Shown: in pieces, positions 6,779 to 14,940 of the stretch | Numbering within the stretch: position 1 is the first letter of the stretch | Layout: each line of letters starts with the position of its first letter | Assembly: GCA_004558205.1 (NCBI GenBank) | Contig: SFDM01000005.1 | Span: forward strand, 1 to 64,000 | DNA: 64,000 nt | Reading direction: 5' to 3' | Source of the DNA: Pyramidobacter piscolens | GTDB lineage: Bacteria > Synergistota > Synergistia > Synergistales > Dethiosulfovibrionaceae | Notes under the pieces: generated by a model | The model's input: the letters and a program-made list of their open reading frames with translations, nothing else | Told to the model about the DNA's origin: nothing | The model's database searches: none | Position numbers and translations under genes: made by a program

Positions 6779-9304
6779 ATGACGGAAATAAGAACGGCGG
6801 AGCAGGGGCTGTCCGCGGCGGAAGTGAAGCTGCGGCAGGCTCAGTACGGGCGGAACGAGCTGGTTCCTCTGGAGAAGATGAGCTTCTTCAAAAAAATACT
6901 GCATATCGTCAGCGAGCCCATGTTCCTGCTGCTGTTGGCGGCCGCCGTGATCTACTTTATCCTGGGCGAGCCCAGGGACGGCGCGATCATGCTGGTCTCT
7001 GTGGTGGCCATCATCAGCATTGACGTGGTTCAGGAGTGGAAGACCGATAAGACGCTCAAGGCGTTGAAGGACCTTTCGGCGCCCCACGTGACGGTGATCC
7101 GCGGCGGAGCGGAGACGAAGATCGCCAGTGAGGAACTGGTGCCCGGCGACCTGATGATCCTCTGCGAGGGCGTCAAAATCCCCGCTGACGGTTTTATCTC
7201 CAAGTGCAGCGACTTCTGCGTGGACGAGTCGTCGCTCACCGGCGAGGCCGAAGGCGTCTGGAAAGTTCCTCTGGGCGAGGCTGACGCGGCGAAGGACTAC
7301 TGGCGCAAAGATTATTGCTACGCCGGAACGCTGGTCACCCAGGGCAGCGCCCTGGTACAGGTGGAGAAGACTGGCCGCGCCACTGAATACGGCAAGATCG
7401 GGACCCACGTGGCCGAAGCTCCCGACCGGCCTACGCCGCTGGAAAAGCAGACCGCCAGCCTTGTCAAGACCTGTGCGCTCATAGCTGGCGCACTCTTTCT
7501 GATGGTGATGCTGGTCACCTATCTGGACATCTCGGACCATCCTCTGCGCGAGCGCCTGATTGAGAGCGTTTTGTCGGGCATCACCCTGGCCATGGCCATG
7601 ATCCCCGAGGAGTTCCCCGTCATTCTGACGGTCTTTCTCTCCATGGGGGCCTGGCGCCTTGCCAAAAAGCAGTCTCTGGTGCGCCGCCTGCCCTCGGTGG
7701 AAACCCTCGGGGCCATTTCGGTGCTCTGCGTGGACAAGACGGGCACCATCACCATGAACCAGATGACGCTGCAAAGCCTCTGGGCTTATGGCGGCGACGA
7801 AAAGGAGCTGTGCCGCGTCATGGGCATGGGCTGCGAGCTTGAGACCTACGACCCCATGGAGAAGGCCATGCTCGGCTACTGTGCCAAAAGGGGCCTGCCG
7901 CCCGAAGAGATCTTTGAGGGCGTTTTGCTGAAGGAGTACGCTTTCACCAACGAGCTGAAGATGATGGGGCACCTCTGGGAGAAACAGGGCGTCCGCACCA
8001 TCGCCGCCAAGGGGTCGCCCGAACGGATCCTGACGGTCTGCGCCCTCGGCGGGCAGGAAAAAGGTGAGATCCTGCGCCGTGTGGACTCCATGGGCGAGGA
8101 AGGCCTGCGGGTGATTGCCGTGGCTTCACAGCGGCTGAACGAAGGCGAAGAGGCTCCCTCGGAGCTTCAGGACTGCCGCATGACCTTTCTGGGCCTTGTG
8201 GGGCTGGCCGACCCGCCCCGCGAGGGCGTCAAAGAGGACGTGGCGTTGTGCGCCAAAGCCGGGATCCGTGTGGTTATGATCACCGGCGACAACGGCGCCA
8301 CGGCCTCCGCCATCGCCCGCAAAGTCGGCCTGCCGGACTGCGATACCGTCGTCACCGGCGATATGCTGAACCATATGAGCGACGAAGAGCTGCGGGCCAA
8401 GGTGGAGCACGTCAGCATCTTCTCCCGCGTGGTGCCGGAACACAAGATGCGCATCGTTAAGGCCTTCCGCGAGGCCGGTCACATCGTGGCCATGACGGGT
8501 GACGGCGTGAACGACGCGCCGGCGCTGAAATACGCCGATATCGGCATCGCTATGGGCCGGCGGGGCAGCGAAGTGTCCCGCGAGGCCGCCGACCTGGTGC
8601 TGATGGACGACAACTTTACCACCATCGTGGAGACCGTGCGGGATGGCCGCCGCATTTATGACAATATCCGCAAGGCCGTGGGCTATGTGTTCTCCATTCA
8701 CATTCCCATCGCCGCCGCTTCGCTGCTGGCCCCCCTGATGGGCATCGCCCCCGCTGACATGCTCCTGCTGCCTCTGCACGTGGTGCTTCTGGAGCTGGTT
8801 ATCGACCCCACCTGTTCCATCGTCCTCGAGCGCCAGCCCGCTGAGCCCGATATCATGAAACGCCCGCCCCGCCGCCGAGGCGCAAAGCTGCTGAGCGCCC
8901 CTATTTTGGTCAAGAGCGTGCTCCAGGGGCTGACCATGTTCGCCGCCACCTTCGGCTCCTACTGCGCCGCGCTCCATATGGGAGGGACGGCCGAGCTGGC
9001 CCGTTCTATGGGGTTGGTAATTTTGCTGCTCGCCAATCTGTTCCTCGTGATTGTCAATAGCTCCGAGTGCCTGAGCGCCGCGGCCGCGCTGCGGCTTCTG
9101 GCTAAGGACTGGGTGATGTGGGCCGTGAGCGTGGGCAGCTTTCTGGGCGTGCTCGTGATTCTCTATTCGCCGCTGTGCGCTTTTCTGAAGCTGGCGCCCC
9201 TTTCGGCCGCGCAGTTTCTGGAAGCGTTGGCTCTCGCCGCCGCCTCGGTGTTCTGGTATGAGATCGTCAAAGCTTGGCGGAATTGGAGAGGCGAGCGGGG
9301 CTGA
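6779..9304 (+). CDS. P-type (P2, Ca2+-type) cation-transporting ATPase
   Basis: 841 aa, full length for P2A-like bacterial ATPases. In order: an N-terminal cation-ATPase domain (GLSAAEVKLRQAQYGRNEL), two TM helices, an actuator domain with TGEAEG (TGES-type) near 160, TM4 with the P-E-E-F-P ion-site motif (MIPEEFPVILT), the phosphorylation motif DKTGTIT near residue 319, a nucleotide domain with KGSPER, the hinge VMITGDNGATA, MTGDGVNDAPALK, and a six-helix C-terminal membrane domain (VLLELVIDPTCSIV). The Ca2+/Mn2+ class is likely; Na+ or other divalent export cannot be excluded. GAGGGGG precedes the ATG. Confidence 0.93.
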   Translation: MTEIRTAEQGLSAAEVKLRQAQYGRNELVPLEKMSFFKKILHIVSEPMFLLLLAAAVIYFILGEPRDGAIMLVSVVAIISIDVVQEWKTDKTLKALKDLSAPHVTVIRGGAETKIASEELVPGDLMILCEGVKIPADGFISKCSDFCVDESSLTGEAEGVWKVPLGEADAAKDYWRKDYCYAGTLVTQGSALVQVEKTGRATEYGKIGTHVAEAPDRPTPLEKQTASLVKTCALIAGALFLMVMLVTYLDISDHPLRERLIESVLSGITLAMAMIPEEFPVILTVFLSMGAWRLAKKQSLVRRLPSVETLGAISVLCVDKTGTITMNQMTLQSLWAYGGDEKELCRVMGMGCELETYDPMEKAMLGYCAKRGLPPEEIFEGVLLKEYAFTNELKMMGHLWEKQGVRTIAAKGSPERILTVCALGGQEKGEILRRVDSMGEEGLRVIAVASQRLNEGEEAPSELQDCRMTFLGLVGLADPPREGVKEDVALCAKAGIRVVMITGDNGATASAIARKVGLPDCDTVVTGDMLNHMSDEELRAKVEHVSIFSRVVPEHKMRIVKAFREAGHIVAMTGDGVNDAPALKYADIGIAMGRRGSEVSREAADLVLMDDNFTTIVETVRDGRRIYDNIRKAVGYVFSIHIPIAAASLLAPLMGIAPADMLLLPLHVVLLELVIDPTCSIVLERQPAEPDIMKRPPRRRGAKLLSAPILVKSVLQGLTMFAATFGSYCAALHMGGTAELARSMGLVILLLANLFLVIVNSSECLSAAAALRLLAKDWVMWAVSVGSFLGVLVILYSPLCAFLKLAPLSAAQFLEALALAAASVFWYEIVKAWRNWRGERG

Positions 9305-9394
9305 TACTGGTTGTCTCCGGGGTTGTTTTGCCGCGGCCGGTAAAATATCAGCCGCGGCTATGGCCATCATTATTGCACGCGGGAGGCGGTTCTC

Positions 9395-10000
9395 ATGCTG
9401 TCGGAGAAAATTGCGGAGGCTTTGGACCAGGGCGGTTTTTTGGAGGACTGTCTTTTTGAAAAGGAAACCCTGACGGGCGTCGATTTGAGCCGGATGGAGC
9501 TGAAAAACGTCCAATTCCGCAAGTGCTGCTTCGAAGGCTGTCATTTTACGAAGGTCAGCTTTTACGGCGCGCTCTTTAAAAACTGCGACTTCTCGAACTG
9601 CGCCTTTGCTGGCAGCTACTGGAAACAAGGCCGCGTCGAAGACAGCAGGGGCGACGGCTCTGATTTCGATCAGGCTTGCTTCAAGGAGAGCGAATTTCTC
9701 CGCAGCTCCCTGTGTTACGTCAACTTCGCGCGTTCCCTCTGGGAAAACTGCGCGATAACGGAGTGCCTCCTTAAAGAAAGCTCTCTGGCGGAGTGCAAAT
9801 TCAAAAAATTGACCGTCAAACAGACTCAGCTGATCCGCGCCGACTTCTTCAAAACGCTGCTCAAGGGCATGGACTTCTCGGATTGCGAGATCGAAGGCAT
9901 CATGTTTTCCGATTCTTTCAGCGAGCTTCGGGGCCTGAAAATAAGCCCCTCCCAGGCCGTGACGATCGCGCAGATGCTGGGCGTCAAGGTGGTGTTCTAA
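9395..10000 (+). CDS. Pentapeptide-repeat-like protein
   Basis: 201 aa with recurrent A/C-(D/N/E/K)-(F/L)-x-x steps: GVDLSRMELKNVQFRKCCFEGCHFTK, ALFKNCDFSNCAFAGS, GSDFDQACFKESEFLRSSLCYVNFARS, SSLAECKFKKL, KGMDFSDCEIEGIMF. This pattern predicts a right-handed quadrilateral beta-helix. It is Cys-rich for the class. The closing SPSQAVTIAQMLGVKVVF resembles the C-terminus of YjbI/McbG-type proteins. The function is unknown. GGGAGG lies before the ATG. A GC palindrome at about 9330-9360 (GCCGCGGC repeated inverted) separates it from the ATPase. Confidence 0.75.
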   Translation: MLSEKIAEALDQGGFLEDCLFEKETLTGVDLSRMELKNVQFRKCCFEGCHFTKVSFYGALFKNCDFSNCAFAGSYWKQGRVEDSRGDGSDFDQACFKESEFLRSSLCYVNFARSLWENCAITECLLKESSLAECKFKKLTVKQTQLIRADFFKTLLKGMDFSDCEIEGIMFSDSFSELRGLKISPSQAVTIAQMLGVKVVF

Positions 10001-10031
10001 AATTTGCGGCGCGCCCTTCTTAAAGAGGCAC

Positions 10032-10060
10032 TTGCTTTTTTGTGAAGGGCGTGGTATTAT
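10032..10060 (+). promoter_or_regulatory. Promoter of second tRNA-Ala
   Basis: TTGCTT (10032-10037), 17-bp spacer, TATTAT (10055-10060). It is weaker than the consensus promoter of the identical first tRNA. Confidence 0.65.
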
Positions 10061-10102
10061 CCATAAGTCGTTTTGAGGCATGAAGCCGACAGAACGCTGC
10101 GT

Positions 10103-10178
<76 letters not shown>

Positions 10179-10199
10179 TAATTTAACGGAATATCTTGA

Positions 10200-10228
10200 A
10201 GAGCCGGTCGAAGGATCGGCTCTTTTTG
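10200..10228 (+). terminator. Terminator after second tRNA-Ala
   Basis: AGAGCCG (10200-10206) pairs with CGGCTCT (10217-10223), followed by a T run. Confidence 0.8.
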
Positions 10229-10305
10229 TGTTAGAGCGAGACTATGTCAGCCTGTCTGGGTGGTATAATAAAAAAAGATCCTAATAATGGAGAGGATGAT
10301 ATGAG

Positions 10306-10656
10306 ATGGATAAACAGACAATTACCGCGAAGGTGAAGGAAATCGTCGCCGCGCCGAGCTGCTGCGCGGAACTGAAAGCGGCGGGGCAGGCGTGGCTTGA
10401 CTCGGTCGGGTCGCCGGCTCAGAAGGAAGCTGCCGAAAAACTGGTGCGGGAACTCAAGGAAGATATCTGCGGTATCGACGACGTGCTGGCGCTTTTCAGC
10501 TCCGACGCCGGAGCGAAGCTTTTTGGCGCTGAAACGGCGGCTCAGCTTGCCTCGAAAGCGAAGGAAGTCAAGGCTTCGGGCGGCAAGTACTGCTTCTGCC
10601 CCGCCTGCCAGGCCGGCGTGGAAGTGCTGGCCCATAGAGAGGCCCTTTTCGCGTAG
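10306..10656 (+). CDS. Small conserved cysteine-containing protein
   Basis: 116 aa. Two regions stand out: an N-terminal helix with PSCCAELKAAGQAWLDSVG, and a C-terminal KYCFCPACQAGVEVL that contains a CxCxxC arrangement able to bind metal. I have seen similar small proteins in anaerobes, sometimes labelled 'Hsp90' in databases, a label the sequence does not justify: no GHKL ATPase motifs and far too short. Function unknown. A very strong terminator follows. Confidence 0.7.
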   Translation: MDKQTITAKVKEIVAAPSCCAELKAAGQAWLDSVGSPAQKEAAEKLVRELKEDICGIDDVLALFSSDAGAKLFGAETAAQLASKAKEVKASGGKYCFCPACQAGVEVLAHREALFA

Positions 10657-10688
10657 GGATTGAATTCGGACGCTTGAAAGAGGGAGGA

Positions 10689-10730
10689 CGGGAGGGAATC
10701 CGCAGGGAGCTGCGGATTCCCTCCCGTTTT
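10689..10730 (+). terminator. Strong intrinsic terminator
   Basis: A 17-bp perfect stem (10689-10705 with 10710-10726), loop GGAG, then TTTT. Confidence 0.92.
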
Positions 10731-10760
10731 CTGTGTTCCTGGCGGACTTTGCGATTCATA

Positions 10761-11040
10761 CTGATTCCCTATTGACATGCTTAATATCAAATCGAAGAAC
10801 CACGTCAAAAGATTTCAACGCAAAGGTTCGCAAAGGAAAACCTTGAAAGATTTTTTAAACCGCTAAATCAATTAAAATGCATGAATTGTCATCGTAATAA
10901 TTCGTTTTTTGATTAATAATTTAGGCTTCGTTTTTCCTTTGCGATCTTTACGCCCTTTCTGTTCAGCCTTTGTGTTGAAATCATTTGATTTTGATCTTCG
11001 GTTTAACATTAAGCATGTTGAATGTGAACTAGTATCAATC
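10761..11040. repeat. Large imperfect inverted-repeat element in AT-rich intergenic DNA
   Basis: The two arms face each other around an AT-rich centre (about 10845-10930). Matching blocks: CATGCTTAAT (10776-10785) with its complement at 11008-11017; GATTTCAACGCAAAGG (10811-10826) with 10967-10982, one mismatch; CGCAAAGGAAAA (10829-10840) with about 10931-10943. No gene is seen inside. It looks like a non-autonomous, MITE-like or REP-like element. Confidence 0.65.
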
Positions 11041-11214
11041 CCTTGATCGGGTTTTCACCGGTCAGAGAAATTGACGTTTTGTTGGCTGCTGAATTGGCGT
11101 TTTCATCAATGCGAAGCTTTCTGGCGCTGTGTTAAAATACTTTAAGAACGAAACATTTTTATCGTTTACCCACAAGCTGGCGTTTTTGCGCGCCTAAAAG
11201 GAGGTTCTTTGTAC

Positions 11215-14151
11215 ATGAAATTTTTTCCCTTGACACTTTTCTGCGCCGTGCTGCTGTCAGGCTTTTTCATGGTTCAGCCGGGGCACTGCGGAGAGAGCGG
11301 GCAGCCGGGCGGCGGTGCTCTTCGTCCTCAGCCCGCGCCAGGCATCGTCCCTCGTCCGCCCGTTCCCGAGCCTCCTCCCGTTCGTTTTGAGGCCAAAGGC
11401 GCCGAACGGTCTGTGGAGCTTCGTGAGCTCGCCTTTAAGGCCGAGATCGTGGGCAGCCTGGCCCGGACTACTGTGGAAATGACCTTTTACAATCCCAACA
11501 GCCGAATCCTCGAAGGGGAGCTGCAGTTCCCGCTGAGGGACGGCCAGGCCGTGACGGGCTTCGCCCTGGACTTCGACGGCGCGATGCGCGACGCTGTGCC
11601 CGTCGAGAAGAACAAGGGCCGCCAGGTCTTTGAAGAGGTGATCCGCCAGAAGGTGGACCCCGCGCTGCTGGAAGCCACTCAGGGCGGCAGCTTCAAACTG
11701 CGCGTTTATCCCCTCCAGCCCGGCAAAACGCGAAAAGTACGCCTTGCCTATACCGAAAGCCTCGGCAGAACCTCCGACGGCCGCAGGCTTTACGTCATGC
11801 CCATGGCCTATGCCCAGCGCCCTGAAAAGTGCTCTCTGGAAGTGGCTGCGAGGGACGCCGGCGACGTGGAAATCCGCCAGAACCCCTTCAAAGCTCTGAA
11901 CGTGAGCGAGGCCCAAGGGGTCCGCGTCATGAAAGCCGAGAGTGAAGACCTTGCGCTGACGGGGCGCGCTTTTGAGGCCGTGTTTTCGGGACAGAAAGAC
12001 ATTGGCGTCGTCCTGGGAAGCCGTGACGGCGGCACATGGTTCTACGCCGAAATTCCCGATGCGCCGGAAAATGAAGCTCTGCCCCGCCCGAAGCGCCTGA
12101 CGATCCTCTGGGACGCTTCCATGTCGGCATTGAAACGGGATCGCGAGGCTGAACTGGCCTTTTTGGACGCCCTCTTTCAGGAGCTGAAGGCCCAGGACGT
12201 GCAGCTTCAGGTGGTCCGCGACGCACTGTCTCCCCTCCGGGAGTTCAAGGTGACTGGCGGCGATTGGCGAAAGCTGCGCGCGGCCCTGGAGTCGGAGCCC
12301 TGCGACGGCGCCACGTCGCTGCAAAGCTTCGACACTGCTTCCGGCGGTTCCGACCTGTATCTGCTCTTCACCGACGGGCTCGATAACTACAGTGCCGAAG
12401 CCATGAAAGCCCCGAAGGCGCCGCTCTATGCCGTGCTGTCCTCAGCCGGCGGCGACGCTGTCAAGCTCCGCGGTCTGAGCGAAGAAAGCGGCGGGATCCT
12501 GATCGACCTGACAAAGCTGGAGCCTGCCGACGCTTCGCGGCGTCTCCTGAGCTCATCGGCTCCGCGGGTTTCTGTCTCCGGCGGCGTTTCCGACGTGGTG
12601 GTCCGGCGGGAGCCGGGGCAGTATATCGCTGTGGCCGGAGCACTCAAAGACGCCTCCCGGCCCATCGCGGTGACGCTGTACGGCCCGAAGAGCGAAAAAT
12701 TGGGAGGCTCCACGCTTTCAGCGGCTTCCGGCGCTTCCACGTCGGACTTCGTCCTCCAGATCTGGGCCTCTATGAAGATCGACGAGCTTTCCCGCGAGTA
12801 CAGCCTGAACAGGGGCGAAATCCGCCGTCTGGGCAAAGCCTTCGGCTTGGCCACCCGCGAGACTTCGCTGATCGTGCTGGATAGCGCCGAAGACTATCTG
12901 CGCTACGACGTCATGCCGCCGGCGGAGCTGAAAAAGGCTGTGGATGGGTTGCGTTCCAAAATGACTTCCGGCGTCCAGACCGAGAAAAACAAGCTTGCCC
13001 GTGTCGCCCGGGAATGGGCCGATTATCAGAGCTGGTGGGAAAAGGAGTTCCCCAAAGGCCCTTACGTGCCGCCTAAAAAAGAGGCGGAGCCAAGACCCGG
13101 CAGTCTTCGTTCCGGATTTGGGTTCAGCAGCCTCTTTAGTGCCCGCAGCGGCGTCCCTCAGGCCGACGAGGATCGGATGACGGCCGCTTCGGAGGTCCAA
13201 GGAGCTCCTTTGGCGCCGGCTCCCGAATCTGAAACTCCGAGCGGAGCAGTAATCCGGCTCCAGCCCTGGACGCCCGACAGCCCCTACAGGGACCGCATGA
13301 AAGCTGCCCGTCCCGAAGACCTTTACAGGATTTATCTCGACGAACGTCCCGACTACCAGTCCAGCGTAGCTTTTTTCCTTGACGTGTCAGACCTGCTGGC
13401 TGAGCGCGGGCAGAAAGAACTGGCTCTCAGGGTGCTTTCCAACCTGGCCGAGATGGACCTGGAAAACCGCCAGATCCTGCGAGTGCTGGGCTATCGCTTG
13501 CTTCAATCCGACCGGGCGGCGCAGGCTGTCGTGATTTTCAGGAAAGTGTTGGACCTGTGTGACGACGAACCCCAGTCTTTCCGAGACCTCGGCCTGGCCC
13601 TGGAGCGCGCCGGCAGCCCTCAGGAAGCTGTTGAAAAACTCTATGAAGTGGTACGGCGCACCTTCGCCCGCCAGTTCCCTGGCATCGAGGTGATCGCCCT
13701 GTCGGAGATCAACGCCATCGCGGCCCGCCACGCCGGCGCGGTGGACGTCTCCTTTCTGGACCGCCGTTTTGTCAAGGCCATGCCGCTGGACCTGCGCGTT
13801 GTTCTGACCTGGGACAGCGACAACACCGACATGGACCTGCATGTGACAGATCCCAATGCGGAAGAGGCCTACTACGGTCACGCGCTGACCTATCAGGGCG
13901 GCCGCGTCTCCCCCGACAACACGCTGGGCTATGGCCCCGAGGATTATTCCCTCAGGATCGCCAAGCCCGGGATCTACCGCGTGGAAGTGAACTTTTTCGG
14001 TCATCGCCAGCAGGTTATCAGCGAGGCCACCACGATCCAGCTGGATTTCTTCACCGACTGGGGCCGCGCGAACCAGCACCGCCAATCGATCACCATGCGC
14101 CTCAAGGAGAAGAAGGACCGCATTTTTGTGGGTGAGTTTGAGGTGAAATAG
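11215..14151 (+). CDS. Exported VIT / vWA-like / TPR / DUF2135 protein
   Basis: 978 aa. A TTG at 11209 is possible, but the ATG at 11215 is better spaced (10) from AAGGAGG. The signal peptide is residues 1-25. A proline-rich linker follows, then a VIT (vault inter-alpha-trypsin) domain about 50-190 (ELAFKAEIVGSLARTTVEMTFYNPN, LEGELQFPL, VYPLQPGKTRKVRLAYTE). Next is a vWA-like fold, about 285-430, whose metal site looks weak: WDASMSALKRDRE replaces the usual DxSxS. Middle residues 570-690 are linker. TPR-like helices cover about 700-840 (GQKELALRVLSNLAEMDLEN, RAAQAVVIFRKVLDL, SPQEAVEKLYEVV). The C-terminal DUF2135 domain has LTWDSDNTDMDLHVTDPN and NTLGYGPEDYSLRIAKPGIYRVEVNFFG. Such proteins are envelope-associated and of unknown function. 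Confidence 0.85.
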   Translation: MKFFPLTLFCAVLLSGFFMVQPGHCGESGQPGGGALRPQPAPGIVPRPPVPEPPPVRFEAKGAERSVELRELAFKAEIVGSLARTTVEMTFYNPNSRILEGELQFPLRDGQAVTGFALDFDGAMRDAVPVEKNKGRQVFEEVIRQKVDPALLEATQGGSFKLRVYPLQPGKTRKVRLAYTESLGRTSDGRRLYVMPMAYAQRPEKCSLEVAARDAGDVEIRQNPFKALNVSEAQGVRVMKAESEDLALTGRAFEAVFSGQKDIGVVLGSRDGGTWFYAEIPDAPENEALPRPKRLTILWDASMSALKRDREAELAFLDALFQELKAQDVQLQVVRDALSPLREFKVTGGDWRKLRAALESEPCDGATSLQSFDTASGGSDLYLLFTDGLDNYSAEAMKAPKAPLYAVLSSAGGDAVKLRGLSEESGGILIDLTKLEPADASRRLLSSSAPRVSVSGGVSDVVVRREPGQYIAVAGALKDASRPIAVTLYGPKSEKLGGSTLSAASGASTSDFVLQIWASMKIDELSREYSLNRGEIRRLGKAFGLATRETSLIVLDSAEDYLRYDVMPPAELKKAVDGLRSKMTSGVQTEKNKLARVAREWADYQSWWEKEFPKGPYVPPKKEAEPRPGSLRSGFGFSSLFSARSGVPQADEDRMTAASEVQGAPLAPAPESETPSGAVIRLQPWTPDSPYRDRMKAARPEDLYRIYLDERPDYQSSVAFFLDVSDLLAERGQKELALRVLSNLAEMDLENRQILRVLGYRLLQSDRAAQAVVIFRKVLDLCDDEPQSFRDLGLALERAGSPQEAVEKLYEVVRRTFARQFPGIEVIALSEINAIAARHAGAVDVSFLDRRFVKAMPLDLRVVLTWDSDNTDMDLHVTDPNAEEAYYGHALTYQGGRVSPDNTLGYGPEDYSLRIAKPGIYRVEVNFFGHRQQVISEATTIQLDFFTDWGRANQHRQSITMRLKEKKDRIFVGEFEVK

Positions 14152-14158
14152 AAACAGC

Positions 14159-14209
14159 GCGCGAGGCCGGAGGAAGCCCGATTCTCCCCCGGCCTCGCGC
14201 CTATTTTTT
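14159..14209 (+). terminator. Terminator after VIT-domain gene
   Basis: GCGCGAGGCCGG (14159-14170) pairs with CCGGCCTCGCGC (14189-14200), followed by CTATTTTTT. Confidence 0.88.
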
Positions 14210-14690
14210 GAGCAAAGGTGATAGGGACGCTTGGAGATGCTGGACTGAGAGAAAAAAACGCCCCTCTGTTGTCTCTTGGTCATGAGCCAGCATGTTTGCC
14301 TTTGACGCCGTGATCTGCAGTAGCGACTGTCGTCGCTGAATCTTCGGCGTTTGAGGAGACAATCGCAGTGACTGAGTGACAGGCTCTGTGCCAAATTTCG
14401 ACAACGGACTGTCCCAGTTTGGCCATGTTATGGGCAATGAGCTGGCTGGCCTAGACAGTTACGCTGCCGCGCGGACTCTTGCTTTGGAATGAATCCAAGA
14501 GGAGTTCTGTGCGCTTCCGATGGTTTCCACGCAGTGCGAGCGGCTTCGGAGGCTGTTCGGCTTCAAGTTTCGCTGTCATTGCAACTGTAACCACATCTTA
14601 GGTCTTCTGAAACGGATCGAGAGTTTCATTCAGCGCACATGATGGATTTGCTGAAAATGTGACGTGGAAACGACGGTGAAGACTTTTTAC
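14210..14690. other. Non-coding or decayed region before CRISPR leader 1
   Basis: No intact gene on either strand. The minus strand shows short open stretches broken by stops, which may be the remains of a decayed mobile or accessory gene, but I cannot name a family. Confidence 0.35.
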
Positions 14691-14940
14691 TTTGAGAGAT
14701 GTCTTTTCTATTCGCGGTATGTTAGAATGATAAACAGCAGGAAAAGCGCAGCCGGACAAATCAAATAGTCAACATGATCCTTGTTCAAGGATGTAGGGCT
14801 GTTTGGGAGACTGTGAAATTTGTTCCATCGATATTACGTATGAAAAGATGATGGTTCTTGGAGTGTACGTAGTTTTGATATGCATGCGCAGTGGTAAAAA
14901 GTGTTTAAAACAATCCTGTTTTGTAGATACAAATGGAAGA
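14691..14940 (+). promoter_or_regulatory. CRISPR leader of array 1
   Basis: Shares several blocks with the leader of array 2. These are TTCTATT followed by a TAGAAT -10 box (14723-14728) with TGTCTT 17 bp upstream, a 'GACAAATCA-ATAGT-AA-ATGAT' stretch, and the leader-repeat junction TAGATACAAATGGAAGA (array 2: TAGATACAATTGGAAGA). The -10 lies 212 bp before the first repeat. Transcription into the array is therefore left to right. Confidence 0.8.

Noticed and set aside
14210..14690. Possible decayed transposase on the minus strand
   Set aside because: Fragments are open but interrupted, and no DDE or HUH motif could be read; left as unassigned.
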